Origin: Deltaproteobacteria bacterium
Lineage (GTDB): Bacteria > Desulfobacterota > Desulfobacteria > Desulfobacterales > UBA5852
Reading direction: 5' to 3'
Assembly (NCBI GenBank): GCA_020444045.1
Contig: JAHLLS010000002.1
Location: 62,001-126,000, forward strand
Length of the DNA: 64,000 nt
The notes below the pieces were generated by a model. It worked only from the letters and a program-made list of their open reading frames with translations, had not been told where the DNA came from and made no database searches. Below are positions 27,101 through 36,972 of the stretch, piece after piece (position 1 is the first letter of the stretch; each line of letters begins with the position of its first letter). A program made the translations under genes and the position numbers.

Positions 27101-27871
27101 TTAAAGTTCTTTTTCGATCAGCCACTGGTGGACCGTTTCCGCAATATCTTCCCAACCGGCCTCGCCGATGACCCAATGGGCATGGCGGGCTATTTCCTTG
27201 TAGGTCGAAACATGCGCGTATTTGCGGGCGATTTTGCGGGTCACCGCCGCTGGTGTAATCCGGTCCTCTGCCGCACCAATCACCAGCATCGGGCAAGTCA
27301 CGGCGGCAGCGTCCACCCGTGCAGCGCCATTGATGTCGAGCAGCCAGAAACCGATTTCGGCTGCCGCCCGGCCCGACTCAAAGCATAGCTTGGCATATTC
27401 ACTGCGACGCTGCTCGACAGACAAGCAGTGCATCATCGCATAGGACGCCGCATTGAATGAGATACGGTGGGGTTTGCGCCAGAACCCCCACTTGAATAAA
27501 ATGCCCCAGAAACTGCGAACCACTGAATACGTCAGGGCATTGATGCCGGCCGGCGATGCCGGTGTAAGCAACGCCAACCCTTTTCCCAATCCGCGGGCGC
27601 CAAGCATCTGAGCCAGCAGGCCGCCCATGGAATGCCCGATGATGATGGGGGCGTCATCCATGTCGCGGATATACGCCTCCAGGTCATCCGCATAATCTTT
27701 TAGGCTCACCCGGCCTAATGCTTCCGGCGGCTGGTCTTGCGGCCGGACATCATGATGGCGCAACACCGGCGTATGGCACCGAAAGCCCCGCTTTTCGAAA
27801 AAGGACCGATAGTTGTCCCAGCACCAGCTGCCACCCCACATCCCGTGAATCATCACGATGGACTCTGTCAT
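27101..27871 (-). CDS. Alpha/beta hydrolase
   Basis: A 256-residue alpha/beta-fold hydrolase with oxyanion motif MIHGMWGGSW, nucleophile elbow GHSMGG (Ser81), the probable acid in AAEDRITP and the probable His in ARHAHW near residue 238. These resemble lipases and esterases of the MenH/lysophospholipase type. Its start codon overlaps the stop of the patatin-like gene (ATGA), implying coupled translation and related roles in acyl-lipid turnover. The substrate is unknown. Confidence 0.87.
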   Translation of the reverse strand: MTESIVMIHGMWGGSWCWDNYRSFFEKRGFRCHTPVLRHHDVRPQDQPPEALGRVSLKDYADDLEAYIRDMDDAPIIIGHSMGGLLAQMLGARGLGKGLALLTPASPAGINALTYSVVRSFWGILFKWGFWRKPHRISFNAASYAMMHCLSVEQRRSEYAKLCFESGRAAAEIGFWLLDINGAARVDAAAVTCPMLVIGAAEDRITPAAVTRKIARKYAHVSTYKEIARHAHWVIGEAGWEDIAETVHQWLIEKEL

Positions 27872-28779
27872 GCCGACCTCCCCTGCGCTAAGTGGTTCTC
27901 GTTTTCATCCCCCACACGACCTCTTTCCAGGTAGGCTGTCAGGGACGCATGGTGCGCAGCGGCATCATGGTACCCCTGGTCATAAATCGCATACAGCTTG
28001 TCTTTATTGCGTTCGGCCCGGCTTACCGCAAGCGAGGCTGCCGGGCGAATCGTAAAAACGGCGTTCTTGCGTTCCAGGTCGTCGATGCATTGCACCGTTT
28101 CGTTATAGCGACGGTGGCGATCGGCAAATGCCCGGTGCAAACCCGGAAAATGCCCATAGCGAAGACGAATCAGTCCGGCCAAAGGCGAGGCTTTCTTGCG
28201 GTAGCCCCGGGGCTGGGTCAGAATCAACACATGGCGCGCGTTGCCGTCGGCCATACTTTTACGCAGGGGGATCGGATCGGCAAGGCCGCCGTCCATCAGC
28301 ACCCGCCCGTCAAACCGCACGGGCTTTTGCAACAGCGGCAAGCTGCAACCGGCTTGTAGCACACGCAAGAAATCCTGCGGTGCCAGATGGTTTTTCTCAA
28401 AATAACACGGTTGCCCCGTGACACAGTCGGTCGCCGTGGTGATATGCCGCTGGTCGCTGGCGAAAAACCGCTCGAAATCGAAGGGCACCAGCTGCAAGGG
28501 AATCGTGCCGAAAACAAACGCCATCCCGAAAAGACCGCCACCGGCCAACAGCCGCCGATAACTTAAAAACCGGGGGTCCTTGACATACCGCGTATTGACA
28601 ATCCGGTTGCGTTCCGGCTGCCGGGCCACGTAGTTGGAGCCATTGCAGGCGCCGATGGAGACCCCGATCACGTAGGGGAAAAAAAGCCCCTTGTCCATAA
28701 AGAACCGCAGCACACCCGCCGTGTAGTTTCCCCGCAGGCCGCCACCTTCCAGAATGAGCGCCGTCCCTGTCAGATCCAT
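27868..28779 (-). CDS. Patatin-like phospholipase
   Basis: A 303-residue protein with the patatin signature: the oxyanion loop EGGGLRGNYTAGVL, the nucleophile motif GVSIG (Ser41) and the catalytic-dyad Asp in LMDGGLADP. These Ser-Asp enzymes release fatty acids from phospholipids or other acyl esters. No signal peptide is visible. It resembles the E. coli YjjU group in length and N-terminus. It is translationally coupled to the alpha/beta hydrolase gene. Confidence 0.9.
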   Translation of the reverse strand: MDLTGTALILEGGGLRGNYTAGVLRFFMDKGLFFPYVIGVSIGACNGSNYVARQPERNRIVNTRYVKDPRFLSYRRLLAGGGLFGMAFVFGTIPLQLVPFDFERFFASDQRHITTATDCVTGQPCYFEKNHLAPQDFLRVLQAGCSLPLLQKPVRFDGRVLMDGGLADPIPLRKSMADGNARHVLILTQPRGYRKKASPLAGLIRLRYGHFPGLHRAFADRHRRYNETVQCIDDLERKNAVFTIRPAASLAVSRAERNKDKLYAIYDQGYHDAAAHHASLTAYLERGRVGDENENHLAQGRSA

Positions 28780-28855
28780 TGCTTACCTGATCACCTGCCC
28801 AGTTTGCGGCCGGTTGAGATTGGTTCATCGATAAACGCCATAGTCCGGACCCGCG

Positions 28856-30343
28856 TCAGCCCTTCATGGAACCGGTCGCCAGATAGCGATTATGAAAATC
28901 GAAGGCCTCGTCCAGCAAATGCGGTTCATGGCCGCCATGGGAGTGGATCGCCCGCTGGAAATAATCCCAGAGCATATCCCGGTAGTCCGGGTGAGCGCAT
29001 TTTTTGATGACCTGCTCCGCCACCTGGCGGGGTGTCAGCGGCCGGGTATCTACCAGACCGTGTTCGGTCACCACGACATCCACCGAGTGCTCACTGTGAT
29101 CCACATGGGATACCATGGGAACGATGGCCGAAATCCGGCCGTCCTTGGCCGTGCTGGGCGTCACGATAAACGTCAGAGCCCCGTTGCGCAGGAAATCACC
29201 GGAACCGCCAATGCCGTTCATCATCTGGGAACCGGTCAGGTGGGTGGAATTGACCTGGCCGTAAATATCCACCTCGATGGCGGTATTGATGGCGATCACC
29301 CCTAAACGTCGAATCACCTCGGGGCTATTGGAGATTTCCACCGGCCGCAGGACGATTTTTTCCTTGTAGCGATAGAGTTCGTTGAAAAACCGTTCCCGCG
29401 CCTGGTGCGACAGCGTCATGGACGACCCTGAAGCGGCGCGCACCTTGCCCATGTCGATCAGGTCCAGCACGGCATCCTGAAGCACTTCCGAATAGATATC
29501 GAGGTCCCGATAGAAATCGTCCCCCATGAAGCCACTCAGGACGGCGTTGGCCACGTCACCGACGCCGGACTGCCAGGGGAGGTTCGGCGGTAGGCGGTCC
29601 TGCTTGATTTCATGCCGCACAAAATCAAGGATATGCGCCGCCATCTGCCGGGCGGCCGGATCCGGTTCCGCAAATACCGCACAGCTGTCCTGCGCATCGC
29701 TCAACAGAACGGCCACCACCCGGTCGGTATCCATCTCGATAAACGGTTTCCCGATCCGGTCGCCGGTACGGTAGATCGGAATCGGCATCCGGTACGGGGG
29801 ATCTTCGGGAATGTAAATGTCGTGAATCCCTTCCAGAGCCTTTGATTCCGGTGAAATCTCGATGATGATTTTCTCGGCTTCCCGCACATAGGTCGGGGTG
29901 TTGCCCACCGACATGGTGGGCACCAGGTGGCCCTTTTCCGTCACCGCCACGGCCTCCACCACCGCAACGTGCGCAGCGCCCCAGTCACCGGCCCGCACCT
30001 GTCCGGCCAGACGCGACAGGTGGTCGTCTTTGAACTTGATGATATCGGCATTGATCTGTCGACGCATGGTGCGGTCGCTCATGTAAGGGCGCCGCCAGGC
30101 CACCACCCCGGCTTCCGCCAGGATCCCGTCCACCGAATCGCCCGTGGAAGCACCGGCAAACAAATTGATTTTGAAAGTTTCACCGGCCGTGGCCCGGCGC
30201 ACCAGCTCCCGTGGAATCAGCTTGGGATAACCGGCCGTGAAGCCGGAAATGAATAAATTGGTTCCATCCTGAATGTGGCGTGCTGCGGTGGCGGGGTCTG
30301 TAACCTTATCCCTCAGGGGGGCATATCGAATGCGATCTTTCAA
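28856..30343 (-). CDS. Acetyl-CoA hydrolase/CoA-transferase family (succinyl-CoA:acetate type)
   Basis: A 495-residue class I CoA-transferase, similar in length and order of motifs to AarC/Cat1/Ach1. The glutamate in YSEVLQDAVLDLID (about residue 286) matches by position the catalytic Glu294 of AarC, and TAIEVDIYGQVNSTH with GIGGSGDFLRN forms the C-terminal signature. The usual family start (xKDRIR...LRxKV) aligns with a TTG at 30343 preceded by AAAGG six bases away; upstream TTG/GTG codons at 30364/30361 are alternatives. It exchanges CoA between succinyl-CoA and acetate, or a related acid, in acetate-oxidising sulfate reducers. Confidence 0.88.
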   Translation of the reverse strand: MKDRIRYAPLRDKVTDPATAARHIQDGTNLFISGFTAGYPKLIPRELVRRATAGETFKINLFAGASTGDSVDGILAEAGVVAWRRPYMSDRTMRRQINADIIKFKDDHLSRLAGQVRAGDWGAAHVAVVEAVAVTEKGHLVPTMSVGNTPTYVREAEKIIIEISPESKALEGIHDIYIPEDPPYRMPIPIYRTGDRIGKPFIEMDTDRVVAVLLSDAQDSCAVFAEPDPAARQMAAHILDFVRHEIKQDRLPPNLPWQSGVGDVANAVLSGFMGDDFYRDLDIYSEVLQDAVLDLIDMGKVRAASGSSMTLSHQARERFFNELYRYKEKIVLRPVEISNSPEVIRRLGVIAINTAIEVDIYGQVNSTHLTGSQMMNGIGGSGDFLRNGALTFIVTPSTAKDGRISAIVPMVSHVDHSEHSVDVVVTEHGLVDTRPLTPRQVAEQVIKKCAHPDYRDMLWDYFQRAIHSHGGHEPHLLDEAFDFHNRYLATGSMKG

Positions 30344-30571
30344 GAGAGGCCTTTCGTGCACCAAGTCATCCGGGTGCGTAGAAGTCTTGTCGGCAATCCA
30401 GCTTTTCTATTGGCAGAATCCCCGACGGTATGTCAATGGCATCCCTTCAGAAGGCTACGTTCATGGAGATGTTGAATAGATAGCTGAACATGTGGTCGTC
30501 CTCGATCAGGTCGAAAGCGAGGTCAACTGAGTATCATCGTGGGTGTTTGAATTGATTTTTGGCGATGGGCG

Positions 30572-31324
30572 CTAATCCTTGTCGGGGTAAAATTCCGTAA
30601 ACAGTCCTTCGCTGATGCCGGTGTTGAACCGCAGTTCCGTTACGATCGCCTTGCGTACCAGGCGGCCGGCTTCGTCGTATTGAAAATACCGGACAGGGAA
30701 AAAGGTTTCCGCATCTACCCAGAGGTCTTCGCTTTTGACGGCCATGGTTTTCTCCGGGGCGTCCGAAACAAGCCGGTAGACATACGCCACACGGCCATCC
30801 AGCATCTCTTCGCGGACAAACTGGCTGGTCCCCATGCTGAGGTAGGCCTCATGGGTCCGGATGAAATGCGACCAATCGGATTCGTGGATGCCGTTGCCCC
30901 TCAAATCCACGACCCATTCGTGATCCACCGCGAAAAATTCACCATAGAGCATGCGCTGGAGAAAGGCCACCAGACGGTTGCCGGCCAGCACCCGAACCTT
31001 ACCGGCATCCGTCTCCCCGTTGTAGATCAGGAGCGATCCGGGATAGGGCCCCTCCAGGACTTCCATGCGAATTTGGGCCGGCTGACGGTAATAGTACGCC
31101 AACACCACGTCACGCGTCTGGTCGCCGTTGGTTGATTGCGTTTCGAAACGACACTGGTAGTCGCTGGTGGCGGCCAGCTTGGCCTTCATGCCCGCGAGGG
31201 CGACCGCAAAGCGCGGCGGTTCGGCAGCCGCCGGAACGGCCTGAAGAAGCAACATGCCGCCCAATAGAAATGCCGCCGCCACCCCAATACAGGCGGCCCG
31301 CCCATGACGTTTGCCATCATTCAT
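30572..31324 (-). CDS. Exported LolA-like (DUF1571) protein
   Basis: A 250-residue protein with a signal peptide (about 12-38, ending AVPAAAEPP) and a beta-rich mature domain whose pattern (YYYRQPAQIRMEVLEGPYPG, LWVDAETFFPVRYFQYD) resembles the DUF1571/LolA-like outer-membrane lipoprotein carrier fold. The start at 31324 has AAGGAT about nine bases upstream; a longer frame to 31357 is less likely. It may carry a lipid or lipoprotein in the periplasm. It lies 33 bases downstream of the DUF457-type membrane protein gene. Confidence 0.75.
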   Translation of the reverse strand: MNDGKRHGRAACIGVAAAFLLGGMLLLQAVPAAAEPPRFAVALAGMKAKLAATSDYQCRFETQSTNGDQTRDVVLAYYYRQPAQIRMEVLEGPYPGSLLIYNGETDAGKVRVLAGNRLVAFLQRMLYGEFFAVDHEWVVDLRGNGIHESDWSHFIRTHEAYLSMGTSQFVREEMLDGRVAYVYRLVSDAPEKTMAVKSEDLWVDAETFFPVRYFQYDEAGRLVRKAIVTELRFNTGISEGLFTEFYPDKD

Positions 31325-31357
31325 TGACTGATTATCCTTGCACTGAAAGCGCGACAA

Positions 31358-31909
31358 TCACGCGGCGTACCCGGAGGGTCCCCTTCTTCGCAGCCAGGCC
31401 CGGCGCGCCAGCATGGCGCCGCCTAACAACGGCAGGTAGAACAACGCTTCCATTAGGAACACCCGTGCATTGTAGGCCGACGCCAACGACTGGCTCATAT
31501 CCAGGGTGACGAACCAAGGCAGCGGCAGGTTCAAGGCCGCCGCCGAAAACGGCCAGAAAATGGCGACACCCCGGCCGTGATTATACATGGCATCCAGCGG
31601 GAAATGGCTGAGCCAGGCCGCTACCGCACCGAACACCAGGGGATAAGAGGCGAAATTCCGTCGGGACCGGTAGTAGCAGCACACGAGCGTCACGGGAACC
31701 ATCAGGATGAGATTGACGAAGAGGCTGTGGCTGAAATAATAGCGAAAATGTCCCCATCCCGGCAACGGCAGGTCAGGGAAAAAAGCCAGAAGCACATACA
31801 GATTGAGGACAAAAGCCCACTGCCGCCAGGACGCCCCGGCAGGCATCGTGGCCTGGGCCAGCGAGGCCCCCACCAGACTGTGGCCGACAAATGTCATGTG
31901 ATCATCCAT
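31358..31909 (-). CDS. YdjM/DUF457-type membrane-bound metal-dependent hydrolase
   Basis: A 183-residue protein with about five hydrophobic segments and the conserved His/Asp pattern of the DUF457 family: GHSLVGASLA near the start, FFPDLP, FSHSLFVN and HFPLDAMYNHGRGVAIFWPFS. These residues are thought to bind a metal in the membrane. It precedes the LolA-like gene on the same strand. The biochemical activity of the family is poorly known. Confidence 0.78.
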   Translation of the reverse strand: MDDHMTFVGHSLVGASLAQATMPAGASWRQWAFVLNLYVLLAFFPDLPLPGWGHFRYYFSHSLFVNLILMVPVTLVCCYYRSRRNFASYPLVFGAVAAWLSHFPLDAMYNHGRGVAIFWPFSAAALNLPLPWFVTLDMSQSLASAYNARVFLMEALFYLPLLGGAMLARRAWLRRRGPSGYAA

Positions 31910-32087
31910 TCTTGCTGCGATCGCCCCCGCAACCGAACTGAATCTCGGCCGCCGCCGGCGGGGTAATCGCTGAAAGCGAGTTGCCGGTGGAAGGATAAAA
32001 TAGAGCGAATCAGCCTATTATCAAGTAGGCGGGCGAAATCTTCACGCAACAACATCCGATGCCGCCAGGCAGGCGGAATCGTCACCG

Positions 32088-33329
32088 CTACCCGGGCGCG
32101 TCGCCGAACAAGTGCTTTTCCATTTTGGCGAGATATTCGAGTTTTTCTTGAACGGCGCTCATGGCCGCCAGGTCCAGAATTTCAATATCACTGAACTGCA
32201 CATCCTTTTCCCAGCGGCGATGAATTTTTATAAATCCGGCCCGTTCCAAACCAAAAAAGGCGTCCGCGATCGCCAGGTCCGGTTGGCTGGCATCGAAGAC
32301 CACCGAATGGGTTCTTAGCACCTGGAGTAAATCGTCATGGTTGAGTCGGTTGCCCGTCGCCGGACAGGATTTTACCATTTTGATCGGCAGTAAATTTACA
32401 CCGGGCGGGATAGCGGCGGCGACTGTCAGGATTTTTCGGGTTTCCGGCGTTATCCGATCAACGATGCCCGAAAGGTCGGCCGCGACAGCCACGGCCACCG
32501 GGTCCACCAGTATCTGGGTATAAACGGCCATGCCCCCATTGCTTTCGACACGGTCTTTTCTCAGCAACCAGAGGAGCAAGGTGCGTTCGTAATCGAATCC
32601 CATATCCTCTGTGACATCGCGCGCCAGGTCGATCAACGCCACTGTCCCGGCGCCGGCAAGATCGGCCTTTTGAACCTCGCGTTGGTATTGCTCGGCAAAA
32701 GCATTGAAAACCTTGCTTTCAATCGGCATGGGCGGCGTGTCACCGCTCAGCATCATCACCACCGCTACGACAACGATAAGGGCCGCGCCGGCCAAGCCCC
32801 ATACCATCTTGTTCCGCTTCAGGGCCACAACCCTGTCCCACAGCGCCGTGACCGCCCTGCCGGCCTCCTCGGTGTCAATTCCCTGAACCTTTTCACGAAT
32901 CGATCCCAACGTCTGATGGAGATCGCCTGCCGGAACCGCTTGAACTTTCTCTTTAATTGCCGCAGTCCGTTGCTTGAGATCAGGCGCTGTCGTTGGATGA
33001 TCTTTTTCGGACAACGGGGTGGGGCGGGGTTCTTTGGGTGAAGTGTCGGTGGCAACGGTTGCGGCCGCTTCCGACGAGGACAAAGGCTGCCCGGCAGTCA
33101 GGGGGACAATTTGACATAAGGCGCCGGCCCTCTCAAGAAGCGCACGATAACGCTCGCCTTCCTCCTGTTGGAGATTCTTTTTAAGCACGACGGCCTGGCC
33201 GGAAAACAACCGGTTTATCCGAACGTCATTCGTCTTGAAGAGCTTCGCCAGATTGGCTTTTACGTCTTCTATGGGCGTATCCGGAACCGTTTTTCCCCGG
33301 AAAATCACCTGATATCGCAACTCGGCCAT
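32088..33329 (-). CDS. Hypothetical single-pass membrane protein
   Basis: A 413-residue protein. Residues 1-75 form a compact domain (RYQVIFRGKTVPD, LFKTNDVRINRLFSGQAVVL, YRALLERAGA) resembling an N-terminal domain seen in other proteobacterial membrane proteins. A polar, Pro/Thr-rich linker and charged helices to about 175 follow, then one transmembrane segment (about 180-200) and a C-terminal extracytoplasmic domain of about 210 residues. The start at 33329 has GAGGGG just upstream. No enzymatic motif is visible and the function is unknown. Confidence 0.7.
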   Translation of the reverse strand: MAELRYQVIFRGKTVPDTPIEDVKANLAKLFKTNDVRINRLFSGQAVVLKKNLQQEEGERYRALLERAGALCQIVPLTAGQPLSSSEAAATVATDTSPKEPRPTPLSEKDHPTTAPDLKQRTAAIKEKVQAVPAGDLHQTLGSIREKVQGIDTEEAGRAVTALWDRVVALKRNKMVWGLAGAALIVVVAVVMMLSGDTPPMPIESKVFNAFAEQYQREVQKADLAGAGTVALIDLARDVTEDMGFDYERTLLLWLLRKDRVESNGGMAVYTQILVDPVAVAVAADLSGIVDRITPETRKILTVAAAIPPGVNLLPIKMVKSCPATGNRLNHDDLLQVLRTHSVVFDASQPDLAIADAFFGLERAGFIKIHRRWEKDVQFSDIEILDLAAMSAVQEKLEYLAKMEKHLFGDAPG

Positions 33330-33426
33330 TTTACCCCTCGCATGGTAGTGTCCCCTGGATGCGCCCTTCGCCATGATGCCGTTGCTACCGAATATTTATG
33401 GCGGATGGACGGGGACACCCGGTCGT

Positions 33427-33585
33427 CTATTTTTTTATGATCACCCAGATCGCATGGATGATTCCCGGTACATAGCCCATCAGCGTGAGAAGAATATTGA
33501 CCCAGAAATGCAGCCCGATCCCGACTTGCAGGAAAACCCCCAGGGGCGGCAGTACAATCGCCAGCAGAATTCGAACGATATCCAT
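33427..33585 (-). CDS. Pmp3/YqaE-family small membrane protein
   Basis: A 52-residue protein made of two transmembrane helices with the family signature LAIVLPPLGVFLQVG and an LLTLMGYVPGIIHAIW second helix. Pmp3/YqaE proteolipids affect membrane potential and stress tolerance. The length matches the family. AAGGA precedes the ATG at 33585; a longer frame to 33627 is not needed. It is monocistronic. Confidence 0.9.
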   Translation of the reverse strand: MDIVRILLAIVLPPLGVFLQVGIGLHFWVNILLTLMGYVPGIIHAIWVIIKK

Positions 33586-33765
33586 CTTTATTTTCCTTTC
33601 CCATACGGACCGTTGGTCCCGTCCCATGCACCTGTCAGGCCCGTTATATCATCTGCACCGGATAAGGCAAATTTGACCGGGAGAAATCATTTGCATTGAA
33701 ACAATCCCATGAGCATGGCCGCAGTGTCGGGTTCCGGGATACCCATCGGCGTCAAACGAACGCGT

Positions 33766-34608
33766 CTAGTCACCGGTATCTTCCGGAAGCAAATCAGGAA
33801 ACGTAGCGGTCTGCCCGGTAAGAAATGCCCCGATGCCGTGCAAGCACTCCCCGGAAGCAATCAAATCAACCGCTGTCTGCTGTTCCAGGTCGAGCGTTTC
33901 CTGCAAAGAAAGATGGCGGCCGGCACGAATCACCTTCAGGGCGCTGCGCACGGCCCGCGGTCCGTTGCGGCTGATGGCCTCCGCCAGCGCAATGGCCTCT
34001 TTCAGGGCGTTTCCCGGCGCACTGACGCGATTGACCAGACCGAGCGCCAGCGCCTCGTCCGCCCCGATTCGTCGGGCCGTCAGAATAAGGTCGGCCGCCG
34101 AAGCGGCACCGATTAAATGCGCGAGGGTGGCCCCGCCGCCCCAATCCGGCATCAGGCCCAATTTTACTTCCGAAAAGCAAATCTCCGCTGCCGGATCCAT
34201 CACGCGCAGGTCGCATCGCACGGCCAACTCGGCGCCGCCGCCGTATGCTTTTCCATTGAGCGCGGCAATGATCGGCACAGGCAGTGCCACAAAGCGATCC
34301 ACGGCCGCCCGCAAGGCGCCTATGGATCGTGTAATGGGATCCTTCTCTCTGCGGTCCACGGCCCGGGCCATCTCAGCCACCATGGGATTGTCCGGATTGA
34401 CGTCAAATCCGGCGCAAAAAGCATCTGATCCGGCCCCGGTGATGATCACGGCCCGCGGGAGGGTCCCCTTGTAAAGCGCTCGCGCCGCATCTTCCAACGC
34501 TTCGAACATCGCCTGGTTGAACGCGTTCAAGCGATCTGGGCGCGTAATCGTCACGGTTGCCAGGGCCGATTTCCTTTCGACCACAATGCCGATGTCTTCC
34601 TTGGTCAT
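33766..34608 (-). CDS. Enoyl-CoA hydratase/isomerase family protein
   Basis: A 280-residue crotonase-fold protein. Both oxyanion-hole segments are present (AFCAGFDV and GKAYGGGAELAVRCD), and both glutamates expected for hydration appear (Glu in GGGAEL and Glu in SEVKLG), so it is probably an active enoyl-CoA hydratase, although the family also holds isomerases and hydrolases. A strong GGGAGG lies upstream. It is downstream of the hybrid kinase gene by 36 bases but unrelated in function. It may serve fatty or aromatic acyl-CoA oxidation. Confidence 0.88.
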   Translation of the reverse strand: MTKEDIGIVVERKSALATVTITRPDRLNAFNQAMFEALEDAARALYKGTLPRAVIITGAGSDAFCAGFDVNPDNPMVAEMARAVDRREKDPITRSIGALRAAVDRFVALPVPIIAALNGKAYGGGAELAVRCDLRVMDPAAEICFSEVKLGLMPDWGGGATLAHLIGAASAADLILTARRIGADEALALGLVNRVSAPGNALKEAIALAEAISRNGPRAVRSALKVIRAGRHLSLQETLDLEQQTAVDLIASGECLHGIGAFLTGQTATFPDLLPEDTGD

Positions 34609-34644
34609 GCCGCCTCCCTGGATCCATACAATGATGCGCCGACC

Positions 34645-36972
34645 CTATCGGGCCGCTTTGTTCATGGCACTTCCGTCCGCATCCTGACAAACACCAGAGA
34701 TCTTGCGATTGAGTTCATCACGGATGGCTTTGCCCAATTTTTCAAATGTGTATGGTTTCTGGAGATTTAGGCCGGCACCCATCGATTGTGCCGCCCTGAC
34801 ACGATCCGTTTCCGAATAGCCGGTAGCGATGACAGCCTTTTGACCCGGCCACTTGCTGACCATGCGGCGGTAGGTTTCAAGACCATCCAGGCCCGGGTCC
34901 ATGATCATGTCGAGCAGCACCAGATCACAAGTGTTGGTCTCCAAATAGGCCAACGCTTTTTCACCGCTGGCCGCAACGGTCACCCTGTATCCCAATACTT
35001 CGAGCATTTGGCGTGCAATCGCCCGCTGTTCAGGCACATCGTCGACCACCAAAATGGCTTCACCTTGACCCTGGTATTGATCCATATCGAGAGGGGTTGC
35101 CTCTTCCGTCAAGGCCTCGCGTGTCGCCGGCAAGTATAGTCTTACGACAGCGCCCGCGCCGACCTCGCTGCGAATCCGGATAAAGCCGGCATGGTCCTTC
35201 ACCGTTCCCCAGACCACCGCCATCCCCAGGCCGGTGCCGCTGCGGCCCATTTTCTTCTTGGTGTAAAAAGGCTCGAAAATTTTTTTAATATCTTCTTTGG
35301 CAATGCCTTCCCCGTTATCGCTGACCGTAAGCACACAGTATTCCCCTTCGGGAATCTCCTCAAACCCTTTGCGGTGTGGATCGATATACCGGTTTTCCGT
35401 CGCAATCGTGATTCGCCCCCCGTCAGGCATGGCCTCGGCGGCGTTGGACACGAGGTTCATCAGCGTTTTCGCCAAATGGACCGGCGACCCGCTGATATTC
35501 AGGAGATCCGCTGCGAGATCGAGCACTACCTCAACCCCGGGATGGAAGGATAACAGTTTGGTGTACTCGGGGCTGTCCACATAGGTATGAATCACCTGGT
35601 TGAAATTGATCACCTCCCGGGTGGTCACACCGCGTCGCGCCAAAGTCAGAAGATCCTGGACGATAGCCGCCGCCTTTTTCCCGGAATCTTGTATGGTTCG
35701 GACCGGGTCGACGAGTTCGCTGTCCTCGGGAAGCTGCATCAATATAAGGTCCGGGTAGCCGACAATACCTGAGAGGATATTGTTCAGATCATGCGCCACA
35801 CCGCCTGCCAGGGCCGCCACCGCTTCCATTTTTTCGGCCCGCTGCAGACGGGTCTCGAGTTCCAAACGGTTTTCTTCGGCTCTTTTCAGCTCGGTAATAT
35901 CGCGCACCGTAGCCAGGACCGACGCGGCACCGTCAAAGACAATTCGGCTTGAAAAGACTTCTACATCGATGGCGGTCCCGCTCCGGGTGATATCCCTCAT
36001 CCGGGTCACACGCTCCGTATTCTGCGTCCAGTTTGCACGCCGCGCTTTCAACGTCTTCCGGTCTTCGGGATGAATAAAATGCATGACATCTTTATTGAGG
36101 ATTTCGGCTTTATCCACATAATCATGGAGTTTGAGCCAGGCCGGGTTGACGTCCACCAGCTTCCCCTGGCGGGAAAGACTCATGGCCTGGAAAGAATCTT
36201 CAAAAAGCGTCCGGTATTTGTTTTCCGAAGCCGCCAGGTTGTCGATGAGGGCTTCACGCTCTTCAATATTTTTTTCATGCTCCGCGATGAGGTCTTTGAC
36301 GGCCCACCGAATGAGCGGCGCGACCAGCCCGCGAATGCCGTTCGGCAGCAGCCGGCGCTTGCGCCATGTCAGATGGAACCGGCAATGCGGTGCGCCGTCC
36401 AAGACACAGGCCGTTTCGCGGGCTGAAATGTCAGCAACCCCTGTCAGAGATCCGATCCCCGAGTAGATCCCTAGATTCCAGTTGCAGACGTCTTTGGTGA
36501 CATCATACCCGGGCCGGTAGGTGAGTTCGAAAGAGAGAGACGTATCGGTGATATCCACCGGATGAACATCCTTCGTCCGGTTGAAGCGGGCATTGATCTT
36601 CGCCGCCCGCATTGCCAGCCGCCGGATGCCGGCAAACTTTGCCGCAAAAAGCGTTGTGCGTGACAGACTTTCCCGGACCATGCCATAGCCCGCTGTGTAA
36701 AGGGGATTCGGGCCCGGGACGACTCGGTTGACATTGCCCAGCAGGATCAGGGAAAACGCATTCGACACCCAGTAGGCCGGATCGGTCAAATGGTCCAATC
36801 CGATCGGGATAATTCGATCGGGTGCCAATTTATCCCGCACGAAATAATCACCGTCCAACAGCCCCGCCGTGAGCTGCCGGATTCCATCCGCACCATAATG
36901 ATTGCGGATGTAGGCCAGGAGACCTTTGAAGTTTTCACAGCAGATATCTTTGGGCATGGGGACTGGATGCAT
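34645..36972 (-). CDS. V4R-PAS hybrid histidine kinase
   Basis: A cytoplasmic sensor of about 775 residues. The first 200 residues resemble the V4R/4-vinyl-reductase small-molecule binding domain, ending in the typical CVLDGAPHCRFHLTW. A PAS domain (about 245-370), HisKA with VAHDLNNILSG, HATPase_c (RSGTGLGMAVVWGTV) and a C-terminal receiver with LVLLDMIMD follow. No transmembrane segment is seen. Start sites at 36972 and 36957 are possible and neither has well-spaced ribosome-binding sequence. It is divergent from the FadR-type regulator at 37238. V4R domains often bind hydrophobic or aromatic ligands, so an organic-substrate signal is plausible. Confidence 0.87.
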   Translation of the reverse strand: MHPVPMPKDICCENFKGLLAYIRNHYGADGIRQLTAGLLDGDYFVRDKLAPDRIIPIGLDHLTDPAYWVSNAFSLILLGNVNRVVPGPNPLYTAGYGMVRESLSRTTLFAAKFAGIRRLAMRAAKINARFNRTKDVHPVDITDTSLSFELTYRPGYDVTKDVCNWNLGIYSGIGSLTGVADISARETACVLDGAPHCRFHLTWRKRRLLPNGIRGLVAPLIRWAVKDLIAEHEKNIEEREALIDNLAASENKYRTLFEDSFQAMSLSRQGKLVDVNPAWLKLHDYVDKAEILNKDVMHFIHPEDRKTLKARRANWTQNTERVTRMRDITRSGTAIDVEVFSSRIVFDGAASVLATVRDITELKRAEENRLELETRLQRAEKMEAVAALAGGVAHDLNNILSGIVGYPDLILMQLPEDSELVDPVRTIQDSGKKAAAIVQDLLTLARRGVTTREVINFNQVIHTYVDSPEYTKLLSFHPGVEVVLDLAADLLNISGSPVHLAKTLMNLVSNAAEAMPDGGRITIATENRYIDPHRKGFEEIPEGEYCVLTVSDNGEGIAKEDIKKIFEPFYTKKKMGRSGTGLGMAVVWGTVKDHAGFIRIRSEVGAGAVVRLYLPATREALTEEATPLDMDQYQGQGEAILVVDDVPEQRAIARQMLEVLGYRVTVAASGEKALAYLETNTCDLVLLDMIMDPGLDGLETYRRMVSKWPGQKAVIATGYSETDRVRAAQSMGAGLNLQKPYTFEKLGKAIRDELNRKISGVCQDADGSAMNKAAR

